Shown here: positions 35,460 to 44,200 of the stretch, one piece after another
How the letters are laid out: every line of letters starts with the position of its first letter
Position numbering within the stretch: position 1 is the stretch's first letter
NCBI RefSeq assembly: GCF_001999245.1
Contig: NZ_CP019631.1
Coordinates: 124,001 to 188,000 of the forward strand
DNA from: Roseibium algicola
GTDB taxonomy: Bacteria; Pseudomonadota; Alphaproteobacteria; Rhizobiales; Stappiaceae
Direction: 5' to 3'
DNA length: 64,000 bases
Translations under genes and position numbers: made by a program
Notes under the pieces: generated by a model
What the model was told of the DNA's origin: nothing
Database searches by the model: none
The model's input: the letters and a program-made list of their open reading frames with translations, nothing else

Positions 35460-36638
35460 ATGTCTACAGAAGTCAACATTCTTATTCGGTCCATGCGTCA
35501 GCTGGTTCCCAATCCGGAAACAAGCGCGATCCTGACTGCGATGGGTGTTTCCTACTGGGCTTACGATCCGGTTGCGGAAGAGTTGTGCTGGCAAAGGTCG
35601 GATCCGACCTCTGTCAGAGGTTATCGCCTCGCAAAGCTGTCCATTCAAAGGGCGCTTCAATACTACATCCAGCGTGACAGAACCCGCTTCCTCAAGGTGA
35701 TTTCCAATGCGGTGGAACACGGTCTGTCGCAGACCACTCGTGTCACCATGAAAACGGATGGCGGTCACAAGTCCTACGACCTGGTGGCTTCTCGCATTTC
35801 CGGCAAACCGGCGTTTCTGATCATAGGGCTGATGAAGGAGTGTGCGCCGGAAGCGCCGGTCAACGCGGAATTGCCGGACATTCTGCAAAACCTGTCCAAC
35901 GTCTTTATCTCGAACGCCAGTGCTGTCCTCATTACGGACAACAAGGGGGTGGTTCAGTCGGCCAATCGCCAGTTTCTGAAGCTGTTCGGCATAAGTAACG
36001 CCAAACAGGTCGTTGGCCGGGATGCAAGAACGATCCCCAATTACATAGGCAAGAAGCTCGCTGGCTCATTTGCCGAGATGTTGCGAAGCCGCCTTGCGTC
36101 CAAGGGAACGCTCAAGCTGCCTCAGACAGTAGGCGATCCTGTTGAAGTTCTTTACGATCTGCATCCGATGGCACTCGATGATCCGAACGGCGGTATCATC
36201 TTTGCAGGGGAACTTGCTGCCAATTCAGTGGAAATATCTGCCAATGAAGTTCTGGATGCGGTTCCAACCCCAATTCTGGTTGCCGATCTGGATACTCGCC
36301 GCATCAAATACGCCAACAAGGCCGGGCGCGGCGAGTTGGGCTTGTCCGCAAAACAAATAGGAACCGAACGACTATCCAACACGCTCATGAGCGCGAATGA
36401 CGTTCGTGATCTGACCCTTGTTCTCGACAAGGTCGGCTGGGACGCTGGCCGTGTGTGGCAGGTTCAAAGTCACATCGGACTCAAGCGGCACTACCGCATT
36501 CGCACCTGCTTCATCGGCAAACAGTCTTCGCGGCAGATCGTGCTCGAATTTCTGCCTGTCCGGCTTGAAAAGGACAAACCCGGCAACGAAAAAGCCCAGA
36601 ATTTCTTTTCGCGCCTGCTCGACATGAGCTTCAACTGA
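35460..36638 (+). CDS. PAS-domain protein without recognisable output domain
   Basis: The 392-residue protein contains repeated PAS-like units. The clearest is residues ~155-260 (SAVLITDNKGVVQSANRQFLKLFGI), followed by another around VPTPILVADLDTRRIKYANKAG. The N-terminal region (WAYDPVAEELCWQ) looks like a first, degenerate PAS. No kinase, GGDEF, HTH or methyl-accepting region follows; the protein ends in a ~20-residue charged tail. It may sense a ligand or redox state and act through protein contacts. CTCAA-TAC-TTGAG lies about 30 bases upstream. Confidence 0.65.
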   Translation: MSTEVNILIRSMRQLVPNPETSAILTAMGVSYWAYDPVAEELCWQRSDPTSVRGYRLAKLSIQRALQYYIQRDRTRFLKVISNAVEHGLSQTTRVTMKTDGGHKSYDLVASRISGKPAFLIIGLMKECAPEAPVNAELPDILQNLSNVFISNASAVLITDNKGVVQSANRQFLKLFGISNAKQVVGRDARTIPNYIGKKLAGSFAEMLRSRLASKGTLKLPQTVGDPVEVLYDLHPMALDDPNGGIIFAGELAANSVEISANEVLDAVPTPILVADLDTRRIKYANKAGRGELGLSAKQIGTERLSNTLMSANDVRDLTLVLDKVGWDAGRVWQVQSHIGLKRHYRIRTCFIGKQSSRQIVLEFLPVRLEKDKPGNEKAQNFFSRLLDMSFN

Positions 36639-36706
36639 TCCTGCCATCACCGTAGGTCTCTGGAGGCCCGCCAACGCAGACCTCCAGGCTTTTGAGTTTC
36701 ATGCCG

Positions 36707-37621
36707 TCAGATCGTGACGGTCATTTCCTCCATGACGGATCCATAGCCACCCGCCATAAGGCCGGTAATCCTGCCATCTTCAAGGTCAAGATCCACGGTG
36801 ATGACACTGGGGGAAGCCGGGGTCATGAAGTGGCCCTGTTCAATGACGAACCGTGATTTCCTTTCGTGAAGCAGGTCGTGCAGCACACAGGCGAGGGGGC
36901 CAGCCGCCATGCCAGTGGCGGATTCCTCGTCAATTGCATAGCGCGGTGCGAACATGCGGGTGGTGGCATCGGCCTGCGTGGCACTTCGATCGGTCGTGAA
37001 AACGTAGTAGCCGATCAGGTCCAGCTTGTTGCTGATGTCATTGATCCTCGACTGGTCCGGTACGATCTGCTTCAAGACTTCTGCATCGCGTACAGCGACG
37101 ACGATGAAACTGTTGCCTGTGTTCACGAGGACAGGGCGCAGGCGCTCATCCAGCTGGTCTGCCTTCAGACCGAGCGAAGCCAGCACGTCGGCTTCGCTGA
37201 CACCGCGCTCGGCCCAGGCTGGGCTCCGTTCATAAGTCGGGGCAAGCTGTTCCATGTATGCCGCACCGTTCTTGATGACGATCTTGCGCGGACCATCGAC
37301 GGTTTCCTTTGAAGTGGCCCCCTCCCGAACCCGGCCCAGTTCTGCCATGTAGCTGAAGGTCGCTATCGTTGCATGGCCACAATGGGCTATCCGCCTGTTT
37401 GGCGTGAAGAAGTCCAGCTTGAACCCTTCTTTCGCTGATTTAGACACGAAGGCTGTCTCTGACAGCCCAATCTTTCCTGCAACGGTCAACATGTCTGCGT
37501 CCGACAAGCCGTCGGCATCAAGGATGACGCCGGCCGGATTTCCGCCAACGGCTTCCGAACCGTTCCGGCGCGTAACGAACCCGTTCACAATGCGAGCGAC
37601 AATTACTCTCGTTTCATTCAT
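36707..37621 (-). CDS. PhzF-family isomerase/epimerase
   Basis: The 304-residue protein has the PhzF/DAP-epimerase-like double fold. Signatures are GNPAGVILDADGLSD, KIGLSETAFVSKS (with the conserved catalytic Glu), DFFTPNRRIAHCGHATIAT, and ATGMAAGPLACVLHD. The ATG at 37621 follows AGAGGTG with six-base spacing; the ATG at 37630 is too close. PhzF homologues outside phenazine clusters have varied or unknown substrates. It is divergent from a LysR gene that probably controls it. Confidence 0.88.
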   Translation of the reverse strand: MNETRVIVARIVNGFVTRRNGSEAVGGNPAGVILDADGLSDADMLTVAGKIGLSETAFVSKSAKEGFKLDFFTPNRRIAHCGHATIATFSYMAELGRVREGATSKETVDGPRKIVIKNGAAYMEQLAPTYERSPAWAERGVSEADVLASLGLKADQLDERLRPVLVNTGNSFIVVAVRDAEVLKQIVPDQSRINDISNKLDLIGYYVFTTDRSATQADATTRMFAPRYAIDEESATGMAAGPLACVLHDLLHERKSRFVIEQGHFMTPASPSVITVDLDLEDGRITGLMAGGYGSVMEEMTVTI

Positions 37622-37676
37622 TTCATGCACCTCTCAATCATTGACTGGACACAAGAATGATGTCGTCTTATTGCTC

Positions 37677-37691
37677 ATTCAACGCCTGAAT
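37677..37691. promoter_or_regulatory. LysR-type box between phzF-like and lysR-like genes
   Basis: ATTCA-ACGCC-TGAAT is a perfect interrupted palindrome containing the T-N11-A pattern of LysR sites. A wider repeat, GCTCATTCA (37673-37681) and TGAATGAGC (37708-37716), surrounds it. It lies in the 76-base divergent gap. Confidence 0.55.
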
Positions 37692-37697
37692 ACATGA

Positions 37698-38636
37698 GTG
37701 AATTTCATGAATGAGCGAGACGAACTGCAAAGCCGTCTTTTGCTGAACGCACAGCTGCTGCACGCTATTGCAGAAGAAGGGAACTTCTCCCGGGCAGCCG
37801 TCGCGGTCGGGCTGGAGCAGTCGGCGGTCAGCCATCGCATCAAGTCTCTGGAGGCTGCGCTCGGCATTCGGCTTTTCGAGCGAACAACCCGGCGCATCGT
37901 CCCGACGGAAGCGGGACGGATCGTTTGTGATGCCGCGCAGCGCTGTCAGGAGATCTGGGGCAGTGCGCTGTCGCGGATAGCGGATGCGAAGACGTCCAGG
38001 ACCATACGTCTGTCCGTGTCGTCCTCTGTTGCCATGAAATGGATCGTTCCGGCGCTGCAGCGCGCGCAGGAGGCCGGTCTTGACCTTGTGGTCGATGTTG
38101 AAGACAGGCTTGTCGACCTTCACACCGGTGAGGCCCAGGCGGCGATCCGCTACGGGACCGGCCCTTATCCGGGGTTCCACGCCGAAGCACTCATGACTGC
38201 GCAACTTGTGCCCGTTGCGCGGCCTGGCTTGTTGAAGGGTCAAATGGTTCCCGGCAAGGCAGCACCGGCCTTGCTTGCAGACAGGTCCGGCGGGACGGAC
38301 GGAACGGGCTTCAGCTGGACCGACTATTTCAAGGGCCGCAACTGGCCCGAGCCACCTTCAAGACCAGTGGCTTCCTTTGCCAGAGCCGACCTCGCGATCC
38401 AGGCCGCCATCAGTGGCATGGGTGTAGCGCTCGGCAGGACACTACTGATCGAAAACGACATCGAGGCAGGGTTTCTGGAAGTCGTCGGCGACCCCGTTGC
38501 TTCCAAGGCAAAATACTGGCTGGTGACGACGGCTGCCTACGCAGACACGGAGGGATATCGCGATCTGCGGGTCTGGATCGGCACTGAAATCGAGATCGCA
38601 CGCGACCAGAACCGAAGGCTGATTTCCCAGGCTTGA
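37698..38636 (+). CDS. LysR-family transcriptional regulator
   Basis: The 312-residue regulator has the N-terminal LysR wHTH (LLHAIAEEGNFSRAAVAVGLEQSAVSHRIKSLEAALGIRLFERTTR) and a two-lobe effector domain resembling GcvA-type regulators (DVEDRLVDLHTGEAQAAIRYGTGPYPG). Two starts are possible: GTG 37698, or ATG 37707, which clears the operator better. It is divergent from the PhzF-family gene and is its likely regulator. Confidence 0.9.
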   Translation: MNFMNERDELQSRLLLNAQLLHAIAEEGNFSRAAVAVGLEQSAVSHRIKSLEAALGIRLFERTTRRIVPTEAGRIVCDAAQRCQEIWGSALSRIADAKTSRTIRLSVSSSVAMKWIVPALQRAQEAGLDLVVDVEDRLVDLHTGEAQAAIRYGTGPYPGFHAEALMTAQLVPVARPGLLKGQMVPGKAAPALLADRSGGTDGTGFSWTDYFKGRNWPEPPSRPVASFARADLAIQAAISGMGVALGRTLLIENDIEAGFLEVVGDPVASKAKYWLVTTAAYADTEGYRDLRVWIGTEIEIARDQNRRLISQA

Positions 38637-38926
38637 ACGGTATTTGGTTCCGTACGTCGCCTTTCAAGCGTCACCAGACGCCTTGAGCCATTGCATCGCA
38701 AGGACAAGTTTGTCCTGGTCGGAAAGACCAAGATACTCGAGGTTCGACCAGGTCAGGAAACGCAGGGCTAAATTATCCAGAACATGATTGCAGTGGCGAA
38801 GGCCGCTTTGTTGACTGCTCGTGGCTGATCGATCAAACGGATGGCCTGCTGCTTCACGCAGAGGCCATCACGTTACTGGTGCGCTGATTCACGCCCTCCA
38901 CCAACCTCGAAAGATCCACTGGACCC

Positions 38927-39409
38927 ATGACTGACAAGACCTGCCAGATCAGGCCATTGGCGCCAGGCGACGGTGATGCCCTTGCCGCCATCTATCAAGG
39001 TGCGGTCGATCAGATTGCCAGGGCCGACTACTCAGAAATCCAGCGGTCTGCCTGGCTCTCCATTGCACCGACAGGTGATGTCATGGAAACCGCCTATGGG
39101 GATGGAAGGCTCGCGCTTGTGGCGGTAGATCACGAAGCGCGGGTCATCGGATTTTCCGACCTCGAAGAGGATGGTCATATCCAGTTCCTCTACGTTGATC
39201 CAGGTGCGGCTGGCCGTGGTGTTGGTTCAAGCCTGATCAGGGCGCTTGAAGGCGCGGCGAGGCAACGGGGTCTGGGTCGCCTTTATTCGGAGGCAAGCGA
39301 GACGGCACTGCCGGTATTTTTAAAGCAGGGCTTTGAACGTCGGCATCGCCGCGACCTGAAGATCGGCGATGTCGACATACATAATTACAGTGTCGAGAAG
39401 CGTCTTTGA
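38927..39409 (+). CDS. GNAT-family N-acetyltransferase
   Basis: The 160-residue protein has an N-terminal IRPLAPGDGDALAAIY strand-helix, an acetyl-CoA loop in IQFLYVDPGAAGRGVGSSLI, and the C-terminal LPVFLKQGFERRHR. The substrate is unknown. It overlaps nothing; 290 bases upstream hold no full gene, only a possible minus-strand relic. Confidence 0.87.
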   Translation: MTDKTCQIRPLAPGDGDALAAIYQGAVDQIARADYSEIQRSAWLSIAPTGDVMETAYGDGRLALVAVDHEARVIGFSDLEEDGHIQFLYVDPGAAGRGVGSSLIRALEGAARQRGLGRLYSEASETALPVFLKQGFERRHRRDLKIGDVDIHNYSVEKRL

Positions 39410-39452
39410 CGGATCTGGATGCCGGGTGGTTTGTGGCAATCGTGCCGAAGCG

Positions 39453-40196
39453 TCAACGGGCCTTTTCGATCTGCTCGGTATGGCTGTCCAGCCACTTCTG
39501 CAGGTCGCGCTCGGCGCTTTCCAGGCTTTCGGCGTTTATGGCACGCAGGTTAAGGGCGCGTGTAATGGCACGTGTCCGTTTGTTGATCGCAAAATCGGCG
39601 GGTACCGTTTCGAGATTGTCGACGCCCAGCTTGTCATACAGCGAGAGCAGGCGGTTCTGGACGGTGCGAAGCGACAGCCCTTGCCGAACGGCAATGACCT
39701 TGTCCGACAGGCCGAGAGCCATGTCCAGGAGAACGGCATATTCGCTGTCCGTAAGCGTGTCGTGTGTCCGGATGTGGCGCTGCTGAACCCGGTGGATTTC
39801 CTGGTCCACCACGATCTGGGATTCCAGAAAAACACCGCGCAGTGCCAGGTGAAGCCGCTCCTGAGTTGCCGTCTTCAGAACATATCCGTAGGAGGTTTCC
39901 TGGGGCACGATCCGGGCTATGCCGCGCAGGTACGCCTCGTCCGAATAGTTCGACCAGAACAGGATGCGGGTCTGGGGGCGTTCGCGCCAGATCGTCCGGG
40001 CGGCGTCGATGCCGTTGCGTTCCTTCATTTGAAGATCCATCACCACCGACTGAATGGAATGCCTGCGTGCCAACTGCTCGCCCTCCAGGCCGTTGGTCGC
40101 ATGGAGGATATCCTCGACATCCGGCAAGGCCAGCTGCAGGGCTTCGCTCAGATACCCGGCATGGAATTGATCGTCTTCTACCAGAAGCACCTTCAT
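39453..40196 (-). CDS. NarL/FixJ-type response regulator
   Basis: The 247-residue protein has a receiver domain with VEDDQ, phospho-acceptor Asp in SVVMDLQMKERNG and Lys in YGYVLKTATQ. It is followed by a LuxR-type helix-turn-helix (LTDSEYAVLLDMALGLSDKVIAVRQGLSLRTVQNRLLSLYDKLGV). A ~55-residue charged C-terminal extension is unusual. Its start overlaps the kinase stop by four bases (ATGA), so the two form a two-component system. Nearby CUT2 transporter genes are plausible targets. Confidence 0.92.
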   Translation of the reverse strand: MKVLLVEDDQFHAGYLSEALQLALPDVEDILHATNGLEGEQLARRHSIQSVVMDLQMKERNGIDAARTIWRERPQTRILFWSNYSDEAYLRGIARIVPQETSYGYVLKTATQERLHLALRGVFLESQIVVDQEIHRVQQRHIRTHDTLTDSEYAVLLDMALGLSDKVIAVRQGLSLRTVQNRLLSLYDKLGVDNLETVPADFAINKRTRAITRALNLRAINAESLESAERDLQKWLDSHTEQIEKAR

Positions 40197-41575
40197 GCCA
40201 GCTCTTCCTCACCCGTGTGTGGTGCGGTTTCCTGGCACGGGGCGCAGGTCATCGGCAATTTCACCGTGATGGTCGTGCCTTCCTTGCTCGACATGCCGAA
40301 GTCCGCGGCAATCAACCTTGCCCGTGTGCGCATATGGGCAATGCCTCCTGTTGCCTTGCTGGTGTGCCGGCCGAGACGGGAACCGGGAAGCCCCTTGCCA
40401 TTGTCCCTGATTGTCATTTGCAGGCCTGATTTCACACGCTTCACGGAGACACTTATCTGGTCGGCTCCGGAGTGACGAGCGGCATTGTTGATGGCTTCCT
40501 GGGCAATGCGAAACAGGGCAATCCGGATGGTGGGATCCAGGGTATCGATCAATCCGTCCGTCTCGTCCGCAGCTTCAAGGAAGGTGGACGAAACGTCCTC
40601 CACCGCGCGCTCCAGATGTATCCGCAAGGCATGTGCAAAGCCGAACAGGTCCAGGATCGTTGGTACGGCAGTATCGATGATCCGGCGAAGGTCGCCGATG
40701 CAGTGCTGTATGCTGCCGATCACCCGGGCTTTGTCGGAGGCCGTATCCATCTTCTCGACATCGCGCATGATCCGGGTCAGATCGGCAAGGGTCTGGTCAT
40801 GCAGATCCATGCCGATGCGCTGGCGTTCCTGTTCCAGAACCCGCGTCAGTTCCAGTGCGCCTTGCCGCAGGCCTTCTTCGCGAGCCTGGGCTTCCGCGCG
40901 GACGACGGCTGCGCGCTTGGCCTTTTCGTTCGCGCGAAGGGAATAGAAATAGGGGGCAAGCACATCGGCAATCTGCCTGACGCGCACAACTGTTGCCTCG
41001 TCGTAGATGTCCGCTGTGCAGGAGGAGCAGTTCAGCGCGCCGATGGTGCGGCCAAGCACCTTCATGGCGACATTCACCCGGCTGCGCAGCTTGTGCTTGA
41101 TGATCGGTTGGGCCAGCGCACCCTCATAGGTGTAGCGCTCGTCTTCCATGGCGTTGCCGGTGAGCATGTAATCCGTCTCCCCGAGCAGGATGCTGCGAAC
41201 GGGTGAGATGGCGACAAGCGTGCGTGACAGGCTCCAGCGCGTCTTCATGCCGACTTCGTAACTGGTGTTCCAGGTGTTCTTGTCGTCCACCAGGCAGACG
41301 TCCAGGTGATCGATCGGAAGCAGGTTCTCGATCTCGGCCTTCACCGATCTCAGGGCAGCCCGGATTTCGACCTGGCCCGCAAGATGACTGGAAATGCGCA
41401 AGAGAGAGACGAGAGCCGTCGGCTCCGACACCTCCTGGTTTTCATTGGCTTCCTGTCGCATGGCAACAACAAGCTCCTCCCGTTTATTGCATGCCAGTGT
41501 GCGGTACAGGGCTTGCGTCGGCAACCCATCTGTTGCGCGCTCAAGTGCATCATGGTTGCGGGAACCCGCAACCAT
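40193..41575 (-). CDS. GAF-domain sensor histidine kinase (HisKA_3)
   Basis: The ~460-residue soluble kinase has an N-terminal GAF domain (from ~ALVSLLRISSHLAG to FYSLRANEKAKR), a HisKA_3 dimerisation helix with the phospho-His in ERQRIGMDLHDQTLADLTR, and an ATPase domain with QEAINNAARHSGAD and DNGKGLPG. No transmembrane segment was seen, so sensing is cytoplasmic. Three starts compete: TTG 41617 (no ribosome site), ATG 41575 (GGAAG upstream), and ATG 41461 (GAGGAG but 12-base spacing). I use 41575 with moderate confidence. A 34-base palindrome covers that start. Confidence 0.8.
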   Translation of the reverse strand: MVAGSRNHDALERATDGLPTQALYRTLACNKREELVVAMRQEANENQEVSEPTALVSLLRISSHLAGQVEIRAALRSVKAEIENLLPIDHLDVCLVDDKNTWNTSYEVGMKTRWSLSRTLVAISPVRSILLGETDYMLTGNAMEDERYTYEGALAQPIIKHKLRSRVNVAMKVLGRTIGALNCSSCTADIYDEATVVRVRQIADVLAPYFYSLRANEKAKRAAVVRAEAQAREEGLRQGALELTRVLEQERQRIGMDLHDQTLADLTRIMRDVEKMDTASDKARVIGSIQHCIGDLRRIIDTAVPTILDLFGFAHALRIHLERAVEDVSSTFLEAADETDGLIDTLDPTIRIALFRIAQEAINNAARHSGADQISVSVKRVKSGLQMTIRDNGKGLPGSRLGRHTSKATGGIAHMRTRARLIAADFGMSSKEGTTITVKLPMTCAPCQETAPHTGEEELA

Positions 41576-41580
41576 GATGC
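41547..41580. repeat. Perfect inverted repeat with 16-base arms at the kinase start
   Basis: GCATCATGGTTGCGGG (41547-41562), AA, CCCGCAACCATGATGC (41565-41580) are perfect inverted complements. On the kinase mRNA the stem would contain the 41575 ATG, so it could block translation; as DNA it could be an operator in the kinase/transporter divergent gap. Confidence 0.8.
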
Positions 41581-41688
41581 GTTTCTTCCGCTTTACGCAT
41601 TTCCTTAACGTCAGCAATCTGAGTGCGGGATGCGTTGGGAGAACTGTGTCCCGTTATCAAAGACGCCTGCTGGCGTCAGGGAGGAAAC

Positions 41689-42705
41689 ATGAACACCAAA
41701 GCCAAGCTCTTGGGGGCGGTCGCACTTGTTGCGGTCACCCTGCCGGGTCACGCTGTAGCGGACACCGCGGATAAACGTATTGCCCTTTCCAATAATTATG
41801 CCGGCAATTCATGGCGTCAGGCCATGCTTGAAAGCTGGGCCAAGGTCGGTGACAAGGCTGTTGAAGACGGTTTGGTCGCCTCGGCCGATGCATTCACCAC
41901 GTCCGAGAACCAGGCAACCGAACAGGCTGCCCAGATTCAGAACATGATCCTGCAGGGCTACGACGCGATTGTGGTCAACGCAGCTTCGCCAACCGCCCTC
42001 AACGGCGCGATCAAGGAAGCCTGCGACGCCGGCATCACGGTCGTCTCGTTCGACGGTATCGTCACCGAGCCCTGCGCATGGCGCATTGCGGTTGATTTCA
42101 AGGAAATGGGCCGTCAGCAGGTCGAGTATCTCGCCGGACGCCTGCCGGATGGCGGCAACCTTCTTGAAATTCGCGGTCTGGCCGGGGTTTTCGTGGACGA
42201 TGAAATCCACGCAGGTATCAAGCAGGGCGTTACGGAATTCCCGAAATTCAAGATCGTCGGATCGGTCCACGGCGACTGGGCGCAGGACGTTGCCCAGAAG
42301 GCGGTCGCAGGCGTCTTGCCGAGCTTGCCGGAGATTGTCGGGGTCGTCACCCAGGGCGGCGATGGCTACGGGGCAGCGCAGGCGATCAAGGCGGCCGGCC
42401 GCGATATGCCGATCATCGTGATGGGCAACCGCCAGGACGAAATGAAATGGTGGGCCGAAGCGCGTGACGAAAACGGCTACGAGACCCTGTCTCTTTCCAT
42501 TGCCCCGGGTGTTGGCACGCTTGCCTTCTGGGTCGCCCAGCAGGTGCTAGATGGTGCCGAAGTGCCCAAGGATCTCACGGTCCCTTTCCTGAAAGTCACC
42601 CAGGAGACGCTTGACGAGACGCTTGCCGCAACACCTGCCGGTTCGGTGGCGAACGTCGAATACAGTCAGGAAGACGCCAAGTCCGTCATTTCAGCTGCCA
42701 ACTAA
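41689..42705 (+). CDS. CUT2 (ribose-type) ABC transporter substrate-binding protein
   Basis: The 338-residue periplasmic protein has a signal peptide ending near residue 25 (GHAVADTADKRIAL) and a type-I periplasmic-binding fold. Motifs include LSNNYAGNSW at the start of lobe 1, AIVVNAASPTALNGAIKEACDAGI, and VTQGGDGYGAAQAIKAAG in lobe 2. The ATG at 41689 follows AGGGAGG. It heads an operon of ATPase, two permeases and a lactonase, and is divergent from the kinase/regulator pair. The sugar is not identifiable. Confidence 0.92.
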   Translation: MNTKAKLLGAVALVAVTLPGHAVADTADKRIALSNNYAGNSWRQAMLESWAKVGDKAVEDGLVASADAFTTSENQATEQAAQIQNMILQGYDAIVVNAASPTALNGAIKEACDAGITVVSFDGIVTEPCAWRIAVDFKEMGRQQVEYLAGRLPDGGNLLEIRGLAGVFVDDEIHAGIKQGVTEFPKFKIVGSVHGDWAQDVAQKAVAGVLPSLPEIVGVVTQGGDGYGAAQAIKAAGRDMPIIVMGNRQDEMKWWAEARDENGYETLSLSIAPGVGTLAFWVAQQVLDGAEVPKDLTVPFLKVTQETLDETLAATPAGSVANVEYSQEDAKSVISAAN

Positions 42706-42718
42706 GGGAGAGACGGAA

Positions 42719-44200
42719 TTGGAAGTGGCAACTGGCGCCGGCAGGCCGAAGCCGGATGTCCCGTTGGTTGCCCTTTCGGGCGCGTGCGTTCACTTCGGTG
42801 CAGTGCGCGCGCTCGACGGGGTCAGTCTGACCGTCAGTCCCGGCGAATGTGTCGGTCTGATGGGTCACAACGGTGCGGGCAAATCGACAGCCGTCAACGT
42901 GATCAACGGCGGACTAACGCCAACGGACGGACAAGTCCGTTACGGGCATGAGGACGGCAGAAAAGGAACGGGGGCGGCACGTGCGCGTGCCTGTGGTATC
43001 CGCAGTGTTTTCCAGGAACTCTCCTTATGCCCTAACCTGTCCGTACTGGAAAATCTGAGGGTTCCACATCGTGATCTGACAGGGTTTGGCTGGCGCAAAT
43101 CGGCTGCCGGGCGGATTGCCGGTGCTCTCGACGAAATCTTTCCCGGACACAGGATCGAACCGGGCATGATCGTCGGCGACCTCACCCTGGCGGAACGTCA
43201 GATGGTCGAGATCGCTGCCGGATTTGCAGGCGGCCCTACACCGCCGCGTCTCGTCATCCTTGACGAGCCGACATCGTCCCTTGATGCCTCGATCGCCCGG
43301 CAACTGCTCGAACATGTCCGCCGTTTCTGCGCCGAGGGCGGTGCGGTCATTTTCATTTCGCACATGCTGGGCGAGGTTTTCGAAGTCGCTTCACGGATCG
43401 ACGTGATGAAGGACGGCAAGATCATCGCCAGCAGACCGGCGTCCGAATTTACCCAGCAGGGCCTGATTGATGCCATGGGACATGTGGCAAACGAGAAGGC
43501 CGTCGCCCGGGCGGCGGTCGAAAGCAGCCAGCGCATCGGCGAAGAAGTGCTGAAGACGCCGGAAGGGCTCAGTGCCCGCAAAGGGGAAATCGTTGGCCTG
43601 GCGGGTCTTGCCGGGCATGGGCAGGCAGAAGCTTTGGCCCGGTTCTTCATGTCCCGGTCGGGGAAACTCACGCGGGTGAAGGATCCTGAAGCGGCCTTCG
43701 TTGCCGGTGACCGCGGCCGGGACGGGGTCATGCCGCTCTGGTCGATCCTTCGAAATCTCACGCTGACACACCTGCCAAGCCTGACCCGGCGAGGGTTGGT
43801 CGACAGGATTGCTGAACAGGCGCTGGGCGCAGACTGGAAGAAACGCATCGGTATTCGGACCGACAATCTGGGCAATCTCATCCTGTCCCTGTCCGGTGGC
43901 AATCAGCAGAAAGTTCTTTTCGCCCGCGCACTGGCCTCATCCGCCCCGATCGTGGTGATGGACGACCCGATGCGCGGTGTCGATGTCGGCACCAAACAGG
44001 AAGCTTACGACATGATCCGAACGGAAGCCGCCAACGGGCGCACCTTCCTGTGGTACTCGACGGAAACGGATGAAGTCTGCCAGTGTGACCGGGTGTTTGT
44101 GTTCCGGAACGGGCAGATATCTGCGGAGTTGACCGGGGACGGCATCACGGAAGAAAACATTCTGGCCGCATCCTTCCAGATGCAGGGGGGCGGCGCATGA
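42719..44200 (+). CDS. CUT2 ABC transporter ATPase (RbsA type)
   Basis: The 493-residue protein has two fused nucleotide-binding domains. Domain 1 has Walker A GHNGAGKST, a signature region replaced by LTLAERQMVEIAAG, and Walker B LVILDEPTSSLDA. Domain 2 has a degenerate Walker A (GLAGLAGHGQAEAL, normal for RbsA-like proteins) and the clear signature LSGGNQQKVLFAR, plus Walker B IVVMDDPMRGVDVG. The start is taken as TTG 42719 with AGGGAG eight bases upstream. The region just after the second Walker A is shorter than usual. Its stop overlaps the next ATG. Confidence 0.9.
   Translation: MEVATGAGRPKPDVPLVALSGACVHFGAVRALDGVSLTVSPGECVGLMGHNGAGKSTAVNVINGGLTPTDGQVRYGHEDGRKGTGAARARACGIRSVFQELSLCPNLSVLENLRVPHRDLTGFGWRKSAAGRIAGALDEIFPGHRIEPGMIVGDLTLAERQMVEIAAGFAGGPTPPRLVILDEPTSSLDASIARQLLEHVRRFCAEGGAVIFISHMLGEVFEVASRIDVMKDGKIIASRPASEFTQQGLIDAMGHVANEKAVARAAVESSQRIGEEVLKTPEGLSARKGEIVGLAGLAGHGQAEALARFFMSRSGKLTRVKDPEAAFVAGDRGRDGVMPLWSILRNLTLTHLPSLTRRGLVDRIAEQALGADWKKRIGIRTDNLGNLILSLSGGNQQKVLFARALASSAPIVVMDDPMRGVDVGTKQEAYDMIRTEAANGRTFLWYSTETDEVCQCDRVFVFRNGQISAELTGDGITEENILAASFQMQGGGA

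Noticed and set aside
38637..38926. Protein gene in the gap before the second acetyltransferase
   Set aside because: No frame has both a start and a credible length; only a possible relic is listed.
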